Assembly: GCA_037974665.1 (NCBI GenBank)
Contig: CM075783.1
Location: forward strand, 12,605,762 to 12,669,761
Reading direction: 5' to 3'
Length of the DNA stretch: 64,000 bases
Origin: Ehretia macrophylla
Taxonomy: Eukaryota; Streptophyta; Magnoliopsida; Boraginales; Ehretiaceae
A program made the position numbers and the translations under genes. Below the pieces are notes generated by a model. It saw only the letters and a program-made list of their open reading frames with translations. It was not told the DNA's origin and did no database searches. Below are positions 45,438 to 57,476 of the stretch, piece by piece; positions within the stretch are counted from its first letter, which is position 1; each line of letters opens with the position of its first letter.

Positions 45438-45785
45438 TGTTAAATAGGTTGAGGTTTTATCGAAAATTTAATTTATATTAGGTAGAATAACCTAGCTACG
45501 ATCTTATATAATAATTTTAGAAGTGTTTATTGATTCACGTAAAATAATTGGATACTTTAACACTCCTTTCACATGCGACCCATGATTACTTTGATTGACG
45601 TGTAGAAACACGAATGGATCAAACGTGATTGAAATACATAAGACTGAAACCCAACTCTAATACTATATTAAACACCTGAAATTCTAACGTAAAACCAATT
45701 GGTGTTAGATGGAGTAACCCAATATCTTATATATTAGTCTTAAAAGTATTAGTTTATTTATGTAAGACAATTAGATACTCTAACA
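45438..45785 (-). mobile_element. TRIM-like element (348 bp), same family as 20205-20641
   Basis: Terminal direct repeats are at 45438-45562 and 45666-45785, both ending CTNTAACA in + orientation. A diverged initiator-Met-tRNA-type primer site is next to the right repeat (45655-45665; on the minus strand TAGTATTAGAG). The right repeat shares CCAATTGGTGTTAGATGGAG and TAACCCAATATCTTAT with the 20-kb element in diverged form. The flanks are GATTT (45433-45437) and GATCT (45786-45790), four of five the same. Confidence 0.6.
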
Positions 45786-47015
45786 GATCTAAAAATTTTA
45801 TTTTGTTGAGAATTATGTATAATTTAGTATTCATATGTGTAAATTTTTAATGGGGATAAATTAATTTTTTAAACTAAAAATACCTTCATATTTAAAAAAA
45901 ATTTCGGTTCATGAGTGTAAGCTTGTCTAGTTACTATTGAGTGATCCACGGCACATATCGGATCGTCCGATGATTATCGAATGGCCATTGTCGCTTCTCT
46001 TTGGCTTTTCAATAAGAATAAAAGCTAATCAACAAGAATAAGTTGACAGTACGAAATTGATGATATATACCTTCATCTCAAGGTGTTTTGTGTTAGATTT
46101 ATTTCTTTCTCGTTTGGATACGACTTAATTGTTGAAAATTACGTGGTCATACAATTTTTTAATACGGTTATTCAAATAACATTTAATGCTTGAATGTAAG
46201 GGTCGAGCTCGGTCTTCACTCACTTCAAATTTTTTTATTTTTTTTATAAATATACGTGCATTTATCCTAAAATTAACTTTTTAGAGTATATGTATTTTAA
46301 ATACAAATGATCAAATTACCTCGCACTAAAATAACATTTTAGATCTAACCCTGCTTCAATGAGTTAGAAAATAGCAACAATAATGGTTCGACATCGTTAT
46401 CTTGTTCAGTACAGGTGGCTTACCAAAGCGTGGATGAGGATGGGGGCATTAGAGCCAAATGGACCATGGTGGTCTCTAAGGCAATGAACAAACAAAGGGC
46501 CAAAACATAAAAAAATCCAGATGTTATGTTCTTGAGGCTCAACAATATAAATGACTTTTGGAACTTAAACTAAGCAAAGTAATGTAGACAGCCAGTCATA
46601 AGAATAGGAGATAATACTTTTTCCTATATGCTATCATCATAGTAATACATACATGCGAATTTAAATGTCATAAAGCAATTAATAATTATGATTTATTGTC
46701 AAGGCTTTTACTTTCATGTTGTTTGTATAGCCTACTTTTAATTTAACTGATGTATATATTTAAATGTGTCGTTGTATTATAGAATTCATATTATTGGGGT
46801 GGTAAAAAATGTGTTCTTATTATAAAGTGAATTTCTCGTTATTAAAGAAAAAGAAGAAGAAGAAGAAGAAGATCAAGTTATCCATATTGCAAAGCGTACA
46901 ACTATCTAAGCATTCGGTCTTTGGCAGCTCCAGGTGGATAATTAAATGTTTGTGTCAAAGTCTTTAGCAAATAGATATTCAAAATTATGTTAAATTAGCA
47001 TAAAATAGTTATTGA
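45786..47015. other. Intergenic stretch, no gene seen
   Basis: A short (GAA)n run lies at 46850-46872. A second, partial CTCGAC..CTT motif near 46200 has no clear meaning. No gene. Confidence 0.45.
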
Positions 47016-47024
47016 TATGCCAAA

Positions 47025-47963
47025 GGGCTAATTGCAACAATAGCCCCTATTATTTTCTTAAGATTCAATTTAGTCCTTATTATTCTAAAAGTTACAAATT
47101 AACCCCCCATTTTTTTTTAAAAAAAAAATTCAATTTAGTCCACTAACAAAAAATGTATAAAATATCTAAACTACCCCTACTAAAATTAAAAAAATTACCA
47201 ACTTATACCCTACCTCTATCCGTAACCCCTCAATGCTCAACTCCCTACGTCCAACCCCCACATCCCACTTGTACCTGAACCACTCTCTTTTCCTCTCCCT
47301 GTCAACCCTAATCAATCCATCACCCTACCCTTCTACCAATCTCAGTAAACCCCCACCCCTACCATTTCCCTCCAAGGAACCCTCCACCCTTAGCGAACTT
47401 CACCAGCAAAACCCCCCACACCTAGAAAACCCTACCAGCAAACCCCTCTACACTTAACTAACCCCTACCTAATTAGCAAACCCCCTAGAGAACTACCCCA
47501 CCTCACTAACGGATCCCTCCATCCCCAACGAACCCCTACCCCCACCCCTAGCGAATGCCTCCACCCCTACCCTACCCACCAGCACATCTATGTGTGTGAC
47601 TATGTATGCGTTTTGTGGGTGTGACTGTGTGTGTGCGCCTGTGTGTATGACTGTTTGTGTTGTCTGTGTGTGTACAATTACGTGTGTACATCTGTGTATG
47701 TGCGTCTGTTGTGTATATATGTTTGTGGGTGTGATTGTATGTGCGTTTGTGTGTATAATTATGTGTGATTGTGTGTGTGATTGTGTGTTTTCCAATTTTA
47801 CCCCTAAAACAGTGTTTACATCTGTTAAACTAACCAAATTTTTAACGGTGGTGACTAAATTGAATGTTTTTGAAAATATTAGAGACTAATTTGCACCTTT
47901 TAGAACAATGATGACTAAATTGAATATGAGGGAAACAATTGGGACTATTATTGCTATTAGCCC
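47025..47963. mobile_element. Mutator-type element (939 bp) with C-rich and TG-rich interior
   Basis: The ends are inverted repeats of about 80 bases: GGGCTAATTGCAACAATAGC at the left, and GGGCTAATAGCAATAATAGT from the right when inverted, both followed by an ATTCAATTTAGTC block. Nine-base flanks are TATGCCAAA (47016-47024) and TATGTCAAA (47964-47972), eight of nine the same, which fits Mutator-type insertion. The interior is unlike its surroundings: 47160-47580 is strongly C-rich on this strand (many ACCCCTACC and AGCAAACCCC-like pieces) and 47588-47790 is TGTG-rich. A 74-codon Pro/Ser-rich frame (47233-47457) lies in the C-rich part but may just reflect composition. It could be a Pack-MULE carrying captured sequence, or repeat expansion. 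Confidence 0.75.
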
Positions 47964-48063
47964 TATGTCAAACTATATATTTGGTAGCAGACAAAGAACA
48001 ATGTAGTTAATCGCATCTCTTCTTCCTCAAATTGTTTCAAAAGTAGGGAATGATATTAATACA

Positions 48064-48679
48064 ATTTTTTTTGGTCGAAAATGAAATATATTAAACAGAA
48101 CCAGATTACAAAGTCAGCCAACCCTGGTGGGGTGGAAATCTTAGGAAATGAGATACAACAAACGAAATGAAAAACAAGAAAACTAATTAACAGGCAATAC
48201 TTCTCTACGCCAACACTTTGCTAACCAGTCGCATAGTTGGTTGGCCATCCTTTTGATGCACTGAAACCTCAAATTCGGGTTTCTTGTACAATCTTTTTAA
48301 TATCCTCCACGATGGCATATGTTCTCCAACAAAGGGTAGACTCCGAAGAAATGATTGATTTAAGAACGGTCACTGTATCACTTTCAATGATGATGCTCGA
48401 ATGCTGCACATGACCCACAAAGTGACACGCATAGTAGATTGCAAAAGCCTCAACTTCAGCTGCTGAGAAACAACAAAGAGAAGTAGTTTGCCCAAAAACT
48501 AATTCTCCATTCCAATCTCAACCAATAAACACTACAACAGCTTTCCCGTTAGGCTCAAAGGAAGCATCCAAATTAACTTTAATCGTTCCAGGCGTTAGAG
48601 GAATCCATTGAATAGGAACACCTTGGCTAGTATTTTCTCTAGGTCCGAACTTGACTCGTCTAACATTACCAGCGGTAAA
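48064..48679 (-). mobile_element. LINE (L1-type), 3' part: RNase H-like domain and tail
   Basis: On the minus strand the frame reads IPLTPGTIKVNLDASFEPNG, then AAEVEAFAIYYAC, IESDTVTVLKSI and, in a shifted frame, RMANQLCDWLAKCW. These are the blocks of the RNase H-like domain that ends plant L1-type LINEs (vNvDasf, aEa.A, esDs..v, R.aN..AdwLA). There is a TGA within the domain start (after VVVFIG) and a frame change before the RMANQL block. The tail runs to TTTAATATATTTCATTTTCG and a short A run (T on +) at 48065-48071. The 5' half of the same copy continues at 57477, across the copia insertion. Confidence 0.8.
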
Positions 48680-50155
48680 TGTTGAGAAATACACATGATA
48701 ATTAAAATTAATTGCGCAGCGAAAAAATTAATCATGTATCCATTCATGTTTAATTATGCAGATTTAAATCAAATAATAATTTAATCTAATTAAATTAAAT
48801 CTGCTAACAGTTTAGGATTATCTCTTGAAGCGTAGATTAATGTAGAATCTGAATCAAGCTCCCTACATGTGAAGCCTCCAAGATTGATCCACACAGAATC
48901 CACACTTGTTAACTGGATTTCACCCCCACTAGGTTTCTAGAGAAATCTTATATATTTTCTGACTATGAAAAGTGTGCTAGCTATCTTTCTGTCAGAATAG
49001 TTCTATATATAGGAAACACATATGACCTAAGCCATATGTGGGCTGGTCTTAACACTACCAGTCTTAGGCTATACAATAATCAGATCACTATCTAATTACT
49101 ACGAGCCCGTTTAAATTAATATTTAAGACTATCCTAAATTTAATTTAATATTTTTCTCCAATTCAATTAATCAGCGAATTTCATTTGTGTATAACCTCTC
49201 GGGTTCATAATCAATCGTTAGCAAATAATTAATTCTACTAATTAATTAAATTAGAACTCCTTCTAATTAATTTGCAAATCGCGAGGGACACCTAGCAGTA
49301 TATCGCGATTACCCAATTAAAGATAAAGTGCAAGCATGCGAACCCAAATAGTAATTTATATGCAATCAAATCCTACTGTCTTAATTATCCCGATCGAGCC
49401 AGAGTCATGGATTGGATCGTCAAACTCTCTTACTCGACCATATGCCAAAACCCGATTAATTAGTGACTAATGAATAATTCGTAGAACGACTTCCACTATT
49501 CCACCTCGGTCAAGAATTTCAAGTCACTTAATTAATCAGATTGCATAGACACCCAATTGACAGTTTTCGTATCTACACACGCATTTTTCCATGACGGAAT
49601 AAATCACAATCACTGAATACATTGTCTAATCTATGGTTAGGACTAGCTTATTTGCACCAACAAATTATGATATTCCTAATCATGAGATAATCGTAATGTC
49701 TCAAGTTTGAGGATTAATTACATGATTACATGATACAACGAATTATTGACATTCCATGTAATTCGTTGTATCGGTGGTCAAGTCCAGTGACTTGTTCGTA
49801 ACAAGCACTTATACATCCACTAAAATAAAGTGAGACAAATCACCCAAACTAATATCTCATATAATTTGGTTAGTAGACTGTAATCCAATCTATCCGAATA
49901 AAGTAACGCCCAATTAGTTTATCCTATGATCAGGGATAACTTTTTAGAATATATTAGTAATATAGATTTCGTCACTTATATCCTTACTCCTAAGGATGTA
50001 ATATACAAATAATATTCAATGGACTTTATTTATTCAATTGAAATATTTATAATAAATAAATAAACTGCTCATATTAAATGAATTAATAAATTAAATAACA
50101 CATTATCCATAATTCCAAAATACAATTAATTGGCTTTTGGGCATTATTCCTAACA
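48680..50155 (-). repeat. 3' LTR of the copia element (left copy)
   Basis: 1476 bp, the pair of 56001-57476. A TATA-like CTATATATAG (on either strand) lies at about 49013-49022 and 56333-56342. Next to the LTR, 50156-50167 reads on the minus strand as GCAAGTGGGGGAT, a polypurine tract. Confidence 0.92.
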
Positions 50156-50169
50156 ATCCCCCACTTGCA

Positions 50170-53100
50170 CTAAAGCCAATCTGAATGGTATCTCATACCC
50201 ATCCCCTCTAAGTGTCGATCCAAAGACTGCTTAGTTAGAGCCTTGGTCAACGGATCAACAGTGTTATCTGCTGAAGCTACTTTCTGCATCACTATGTCAC
50301 TTCTTCCCACAATTTTTAGGATAATGTGGTAACGCCTCTCTATATGTTTGGATTTCTGGTGAGACCTTGGTTCCTTAGCTTGTGCTATCACTCCATTATT
50401 ATCACAATGTAAAGGCACTGCAACCTCAATGGAGAGAACCACTCTGAGTTTCGAGATGAACTTCTTGATCCAAACTGCCTCTTTTGCTGCATCTGATGTT
50501 GCGATATATTCGGATTCCGTAGTAGAATCTGCAGTCGTACTCTGTTTGGAACTCTTTCAACTGACCGCTCCTCCATTACAAACGAAAATGAATCCAGATA
50601 TGGATTTACAATCATCCATATCAGACTGAAAATTTGAGTCAATGAAACCCTCGATTTTCAATTCCCTTCCTCCATATACCAAGACCATATCCTTAGTCCA
50701 ATTCAAGTACTTCATGATATTCTTGACAGCTATCCAGTGTTCCTTACCTGGATCTGACTGATATCTGCTAGTAATATTTATACCATGAGTGATATCAGGC
50801 CTAGTACATAGCATAGCATACATGAGGCTTCCAATTGCCCAAGCATATGGAATCCTATTCATCATCTCTTTTTCTCTTCAGTTGTCTTAGGACTCATAGC
50901 CCTAGAGAGATGTATGTCATCTCTAAAAGGTAACAACCCCCTTTTAGAATCCTGCATGTTAAACCTCTTTAACACTTTATCTATGTACGTACTTTGGGAG
51001 AGACCTATTAATCCATTCGATCTATCTCTATAGATTCAAATTCCTAGGATATAGGTTGCTTCTCCCAAATCCTTCATGGAGAATGTTCCTGATAACCAAA
51101 CCTTAACAGATGACATCATGCATGTATCATTCCTAATCAGTAGTATGTCATCTACATACAAGATGAGAAATGTAACTGTCTTATTGCTGACTTTCTTGTA
51201 AACACAAGGTTCGTCTTCATTCTTAATGAAGCTGAATGTTTTGACAACCTCATCAAAACGCTTGTTCCAGCTCCTTGAGGCTTGCTTGAGTCCATAAATG
51301 GATCTCTTCAGCTTATACACTTTGTGACTTTCACCTATGGATTCAAAACCCTCTTGTTGTTCCATGTAAATATCTTCTTCAATGAATCCATTAAGAAAAT
51401 CCGTTTTGACATCCATTTACCATATCTCATAATCGTAGTGTGCAACTATAGCCAATAAGATCCTAATGGATTTAAGCATTGTTACTGGCGAGAAGGTTTC
51501 CTCATAGTCAATTTCTTGTCTCTGACAGTAACCTTTCACCACTAACCTTGCTTTGAAGGTCTCTACCTTCCTATCTGCACCACTCTTTCTCTTATATACC
51601 CATTTGCACCCAATAGGTACAATACCCTCAAGTGGGTCTACAAGATTCCAGACTTGATTGGTGTGCATTGAATCCATTTTAGATTTCATGGCTTCAAGCT
51701 ATTTTCCTGAGTCCCTATTAGAAATAGCTTCTTCATAGGTTAGGGGATCATCAATATGATCACCATCATCCAGTGTGAACAACTCTTGTCCTTGGCTATG
51801 AAGGTAGCTATATCTTGTGGGATGACGAATAGTCCTTAAAGATTTGCGTATCTGTGGTGAAGCAACAGGTTCTTCTTGAATAGTTTCATCCTGGATCAAA
51901 TCCTGGGTTTCTATCTGGTCAATTGGTTGCTCAATGTTTCCCTCATTAAGCTCTACTTTTCTTCCCAAACCACCTTCTTGGATGAACTCTTCCTCCAAGA
52001 ATATGGCGTGTCTGCTGACGAAAACTCTCTGGTCAGTAGGGGAATAAAAGTTGTATCCCAACGAATCCTTGTGATAACCAATGAATCTGACTCTATCAGA
52101 CCTCATTTCCAATTTTTCAGTCTTAAACCTTTTGATGTAAGCAGGACAACCCCATACTCTAATGTGATTAAAGCTGGGTTTCTTATTTCTCCAGATCTCA
52201 TAAGGAGTGCTTACAACTAATTTGGAAGTGACCCTATTCAATACATAAGTCGCAGTGAGAAGAGCATGGCCCCAAAGGCCAATGGGTAAATCGGTATAAT
52301 TTATCATTGATCTGACCATGTCCAACAAAGTCCTATTTCTCCTTTCTGATACACCATTAAGTTCTGGTGTTCCAGGTGGAGTCAATGATATGATTATACC
52401 ATTTTCTTTGAGATACTCCAGGAATTCAGTACTAAGGTATTCTCCTCCTCAATCAGACCGAAGAGCCTTAATCATTTTCCCGGTCTAGTTTTCTACTTCA
52501 ACTTTGTATTCTTTGAACTTTTCAAAGGATTCAGATTTGTGTTTCATAAGATACACATACCCATACCGAGACACATAGTCAATAAAGGTAATGAAGTAGG
52601 CAAATCCACCTCGGGCCAATTAACCAAAAGGCCCACACACATCAGTATGTATTAATTCTAGAATGTTTGTAGCTCTTTGCCTATGTCCCACAAAGGGTGA
52701 TTTGGTCATCTTTCCAAGGATGCAAGATTCACATGCTAGGAATGGACTCGGGCCACAAGGGCTTATAAGTCCTTTTTCCAACTTCATGATTCTAGCTTCC
52801 CCTATGTAACCTAATCTTAAGTGCCATAGATATTTAGAATTAAAAGTATCTCTAAACCTTTTTAAAAGTCTGTACATTCATGCATTGCTCATCTTGGTTG
52901 TCATCTTTCTTTATATCAAGTGTATAAAGCCCATTTACTAGTTTGCCAATGCCAACGCATTTATTTCATAAATAAATAAAACATCCATTATCCATAAATT
53001 TAAATTCAAAACCATTTTGAACCAAAACTGAAATAGAAATGATGTTCTTTAAGGCACTAGGCAAAAAATAAACGATTGTCTAAAATTAAAGTAAGTCCTG

Positions 53101-53867
53101 ATAACAAAGTAAGACAACATGTCCCTATAACTAATGCAGCTACTGTTGCTCCATTTTCCACCTTCAGGACCACATCGCCTTCTCCCAAAGCTCTACTTCT
53201 CCTCAATTCCTGTACAAAAGTACATATATGAGAAGTGGCGCCTGAGTCTAGCACTTATGAAGTAGAATCATGATTAATCGAAAGACTAATCTCAAACATG
53301 AGCAATCGAGACATACCTGCAGAGGCTTTGCCCTTTCCCTTCAAACTCTTGAGGTATTCTGGACAATTCCTCTTCCAATGTCCTTCCTTCTCACAGTGAA
53401 AGCAAGTTCCAGGCTTTGCAACTTTCCCCTTCTTCTTGGACACACCTCTAGTAGGTTTGCCCTGAGGGGCCTTATTGCTTTCATTTTCCACAAGTTTCCC
53501 TTGAAATATTTCAAGCATATTCAAGAGCTAAGGCATGGAATATTTGATGTTATTCTCATAAACATCCATGACAAATGGCTTAAACGATTCTGGTAATGAT
53601 TGAAGAATCAAACTCACCCGAAAGCTTGAACTTATTTTAAGCCTAGGGTTTCAATAAGTTTGATCATACCAAACATTTTGATAACATGTGATCCAATGTC
53701 TGATCCTTCCATCATTCTAATACTGAAAAGTTCATTTGAAACCAAAATGTAGTCTCTAACTTTCAGTGCTGAATTGCGCAATTTCTTAACAGTTACCCTT
53801 TCTTCTAATGTTGTCTTTCCATGTACCTCCGAAGAAAGCAATTCTTCCATGCTACAATCTTTATTAG
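50170..53867 (-). pseudogene. gag-pol region of the copia element (broken)
   Basis: Recognisable parts from 5' to 3' on the minus strand: the C-terminal part of Gag (about 53867-53250) with the CCHC knuckle CFHCEKEGHWKRNC near 53365-53405; the protease with LDSGATSHIC near 53225-53254; a GAG-pre-integrase region with YLWHLRLG near 52800 and CESCILGKM near 52720; the integrase core and C-terminal region from about 52620 to 51900 (TPELNGVSERRNRT near 52345-52385); reverse transcriptase with LYVDDILL near 51140-51170; and RNase H ending with CDNNGVIAQAKEP and SKHIERRYHII near 50330-50410. Several breaks are present, so no complete product is expected. The front of Gag is not recognisable. Confidence 0.85.
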
Positions 53868-55987
53868 GACATAAAATCTTTTTTCACGTTGTGGGACTAG
53901 TCAGCAAAATGAATACAGGTTAAATAGTTCTTTTCTAGGATAGTTCCAAGAGGATTCAATTTTGACATGTAACTGCAGAAAATAATTAATTGGAATTAGA
54001 TAACGTATTATTAACTTCTTGACTTGGGTCTTTAAATCAAATAGTACCCTCACTAAATTTTTTGAATTCTATACTTCCCTAGTAGAAAATGAAAAATCAA
54101 TAAATGAGTTTCTTAGTGGATTGGGAGGGCCCATTAACTTTTGTTTCACCTCACATGATAGATTCTTGGTGATACAAATACTAATGAGTGAATAACATCT
54201 TATTCAATGTATCACATACAAATTCCAATTTACTTGCCTACAATTCCCTTGACCTCACATTATAAATTTTTGGTCTCTAAGAATTGTTTAAGTTGAATCC
54301 ATTATCCTAGGAAATTTGGATCAATGCAATACCGACAACTCACATAATAGATTTTTTGTAGCCAGTAAGAATCCAAATTCTCCTACATCTCATGTTTTAT
54401 AGACTTAGTTTACATATTAATACAAATAAATAGCCCCTATGTGTCCACATCCAGCTACTCACTTGCCTAACACATAAACTAATCTATGATAATGGAAGGC
54501 AATGATATAATCTACTCTTAGACTACATCATTATTAACTTAATATTTGGAGTGAGAAAATTTACCGGTCTTTAATTAATGTATCATTTTTCACATGCTTC
54601 TGGTTTCAATTTATCACATAAACTAAACTAGAAACATTCACGCATTTAATATATATCGCATGATAAATAAATACATGTAAATAAATAGGATGATCATGAA
54701 CTAGGAGCACTATCAACCCGAGACTGGGTTGAATTCCTAAAATAAAATTAAGGCTCAATCGTTGGGTTACTCCTTGTTGGGCCTCACAAAACTCCTTTTG
54801 CGAACCGGGTCCACCAACTCCTTGATGCTTCCTGCTTGGTCTCCTTGTTACATTTATTTATATAGATTCCTAATCTAGTGGGATACATAAATGGGAATAG
54901 GGGTTTTACATTATCAAAATGGGTAAGAGGCATGCAAGCCCCATTTAAATAATTACATAAAATCCAAATGAATAAATAAATAAATAAATAAACATACTTC
55001 CATTCATTCATCCATTCTAGTCCATGATCATCCAAGCACATAATCATAAATATAATAGGTAATCCATGAATATAACACAATTAATTTCCTTGATATAATC
55101 TCATTATATCTAGTAAACTATTTATTAAATAAGCAAAAATATCTCATATTTAAAAATAAATAAAACACCTTTTATTTATTTAATATAATTATTAAAAAAT
55201 TTATTAATAAAAATCCATTAATATCTTTTGGGCTTTAAATAAGTTTGAGTTTTTATTAAAATAAAGTTTTGGGCTAAATTAATAAACCAACCCTTTTATC
55301 AAAATAGTTTCAGCCCAAATATTTAAAACATTATTTTAAAACACCTCAAGAAAGCCCAAAACTCTAATAGCTCAAATAGAAAAGAAATAAAATAAAAACA
55401 AGCCCACAACCCATGACCCACAACCCTTCGGTCATGGGTTCGGACCTGGATCCGAATCCACTCTTGGATTCGGATCTGGGTCAAAACCCTAGATCTAAAA
55501 AATATATATATATTTTTTCTTTTTTCCTTCTTCCCCAGCTCCCCCCCTTCCCCCCCCCCCCCCCCTCCCCAATCCACCCCACTTCCTTGCCTTGGCAGCG
55601 ATACTACCTCAAAGGTAGCGCTGCTGCCCCCTTGTGTAGTGTTGCTGCCCAGTAGCAACACTGCCAGGCAGCGTGGTTGCTGCCTCAACAGCAGCCTTGA
55701 GGCGCTGCTATGGGGTGGGAGGGTTTTCAATTTTTTTATTATTATTATAAAACTATTTAAAAAATTATTCTAAAAAATATTTTCACAAAATAAAAACATA
55801 ATAGTTAAATTTCAGAAAAACACTTTTCCATAAAATTTTAATCATGAAAGCACCTTTTTCCATATAAACTGGGAAGAGTGATTTTTGGGCTATTATATGA
55901 TTAAAATTAAACAACTTTAATTTTAAATATAAGAGATATATAAAATTGTGCCATAAATGCTAAATCGTATAACAAACATGAACGGTG
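53868..55987 (-). other. Long non-coding leader of the copia element
   Basis: About 2.1 kb between the primer site and the first recognisable Gag sequence, with no coding motif. It holds a poly-C run (on +) near 55540-55567 and a GC-rich stretch with repeated GCTGC/GCAGC (about 55590-55710). Short frames on both strands in this region look like by-products of composition. Confidence 0.6.
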
Positions 55988-55999
55988 GCTCTGATACTA
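55988..55999 (-). promoter_or_regulatory. Primer-binding site of the copia element
   Basis: On the minus strand the sequence TAGTATCAGAGC lies one base after the 5' LTR. It matches the initiator-Met-tRNA primer site (TGGTATCAGAGC) at all but one base. Confidence 0.85.
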
Positions 56000-56000
56000 C

Positions 56001-57476
56001 TGTTGGGAAATATACATGATAATTAAAATTAATTGTGCAGCGAAAAAATTAATCATGTATCCGTTCATGTTTAATTACGCAGATTTAAATAAAATAATAA
56101 TTTAATCTAACTAAATTAAATCTGCTAACAGTTTAGGATTACCTCTTAAAGCGTAGATTGATGTAGAATCTGAATCAAGCTCCCCACATGTGAAGCCTCC
56201 AAGATTGATCGACATAGAATCCGCACTTGTTAACTGGATTTCACCCCACTAAGTTTCTAGAGAAATCCTATATATTTTCTGACCATGAAAAGTGTGCTAA
56301 CTATCTTTCTGTCAGAATAGTCCTATATATAGGAAACACATATGACCTAAGCCATATGTGGGCTGGTCTTAAAACTACCAGTCTTGGGCTATACAATAAT
56401 CAGATCACTATCTAATTAATATGAGCCCGATTAAATTAATATTTAGGACTATCCTAAATTTAATTTAATCTTTTTCTCTAATCTAATTAATCTGCGAATT
56501 TCATTTGTGTGTGACCTCTCGGGTTCATAATTAATCGGTAGTGAATAATTAATTCTACTAATTAATTAAATTAGAACTGCTTCTAATTAATTTACAAATC
56601 GCAAATGACACATAGCAGTATATCGCGATTACCCAATTAAAGATAAAGTGCAAGCATGCGAACCCAAATAGTAATTTATATGCAATCAAATCCTACTGTC
56701 TTAATTATCCCGATCAAGTCAAAGTCATGGATTGGGTCGTCAAAATCTCTTACTTGACCATATGCCAAAACTCGATTAATTAGTGACTAATGAATAATTC
56801 GTAGAACGACTTCCACTATTCCATCTCGGCCAATGATTTTAAGTCACTTAATTAATCAGATTGCATAGAACACCCAATTGACAGTTTCCGTATCTACACA
56901 CACATTTTTCCATGACAAAATATATTACAATCACTGAATACATTGTCTAATCCATGGTTAGGACCAGCTTATTTGCACCAACAAATCATGATATTCCTAA
57001 TAATGAGATAATTGTAGTGTCTCAGGTCCGATGATTAATTGCATGATTACATGATACAAGGAATTATTGACATTCCATATAATTTGTTGTATCAATGGTC
57101 AAGTCCAGTGACTTGTTCGTAACAAGCATTTATACATCCACTAAAGCGATATGAGACAAATTGCCCAAACCAATATCTCATATAATTTGATTAGTAGAAT
57201 GTAATCCGATCTATCCAGATAAACTAATGCCCAATTAGTTTATCCTATGATCGGGGATAACTTTTTAGAATATATTAGTAATATAGATTCCGTCACTCAT
57301 ATCCTTACTCCTAAGGATGAAATCTACAAATAATATTCTAAGGACTTTATTTATTCAATTGAAACATTTATAATAAATAAAAAAACTGCCCATATTAAAA
57401 TAATTAATAAATTAAATAACACATTATCCATAATTCCACAATACAATTAATTGGCTTTTGAGCATTATTCCTAACA
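56001..57476 (-). repeat. 5' LTR of the copia element (right copy)
   Basis: 1476 bp from TGTTGGGAAATA to TTCCTAACA. It pairs with 48680-50155 and abuts GTAAA at 57477-57481. Confidence 0.92.

Larger units (their letters stand above)
48680..57476 (-). mobile_element. Ty1/copia LTR retrotransposon, inserted in a LINE
   Basis: An 8.8-kb element in minus orientation with the target duplication GTAAA at 48675-48679 and 57477-57481. Both LTRs are 1476 bp, start TGTTG and end CCTAACA. The order Gag, protease, integrase, RT, RNase H is that of Ty1/copia. The LTRs differ at roughly 5-6% of sites over the 800 bases I compared by eye, suggesting an insertion some 2-4 million years ago at usual plant rates. 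It is degraded, with several breaks (of the order of ten) in the coding region. I do not assign a clade. Confidence 0.92.

Noticed and set aside
46400-46515. Short + frame with VDEDGGIRAKWTMVVSKAMN
   Set aside because: No start context, partner exon or family match; treated as chance.
47493-47889. His/Thr-rich minus frame and Cys/Val-rich plus frame over the TG tract
   Set aside because: Both come from the TGTG/ACAC low-complexity sequence.
55323-55730. A 135-codon minus-strand frame with Gly-rich centre in the copia leader
   Set aside because: It is produced by the poly-C/G and GC-rich low-complexity stretch, with no recognisable domain.
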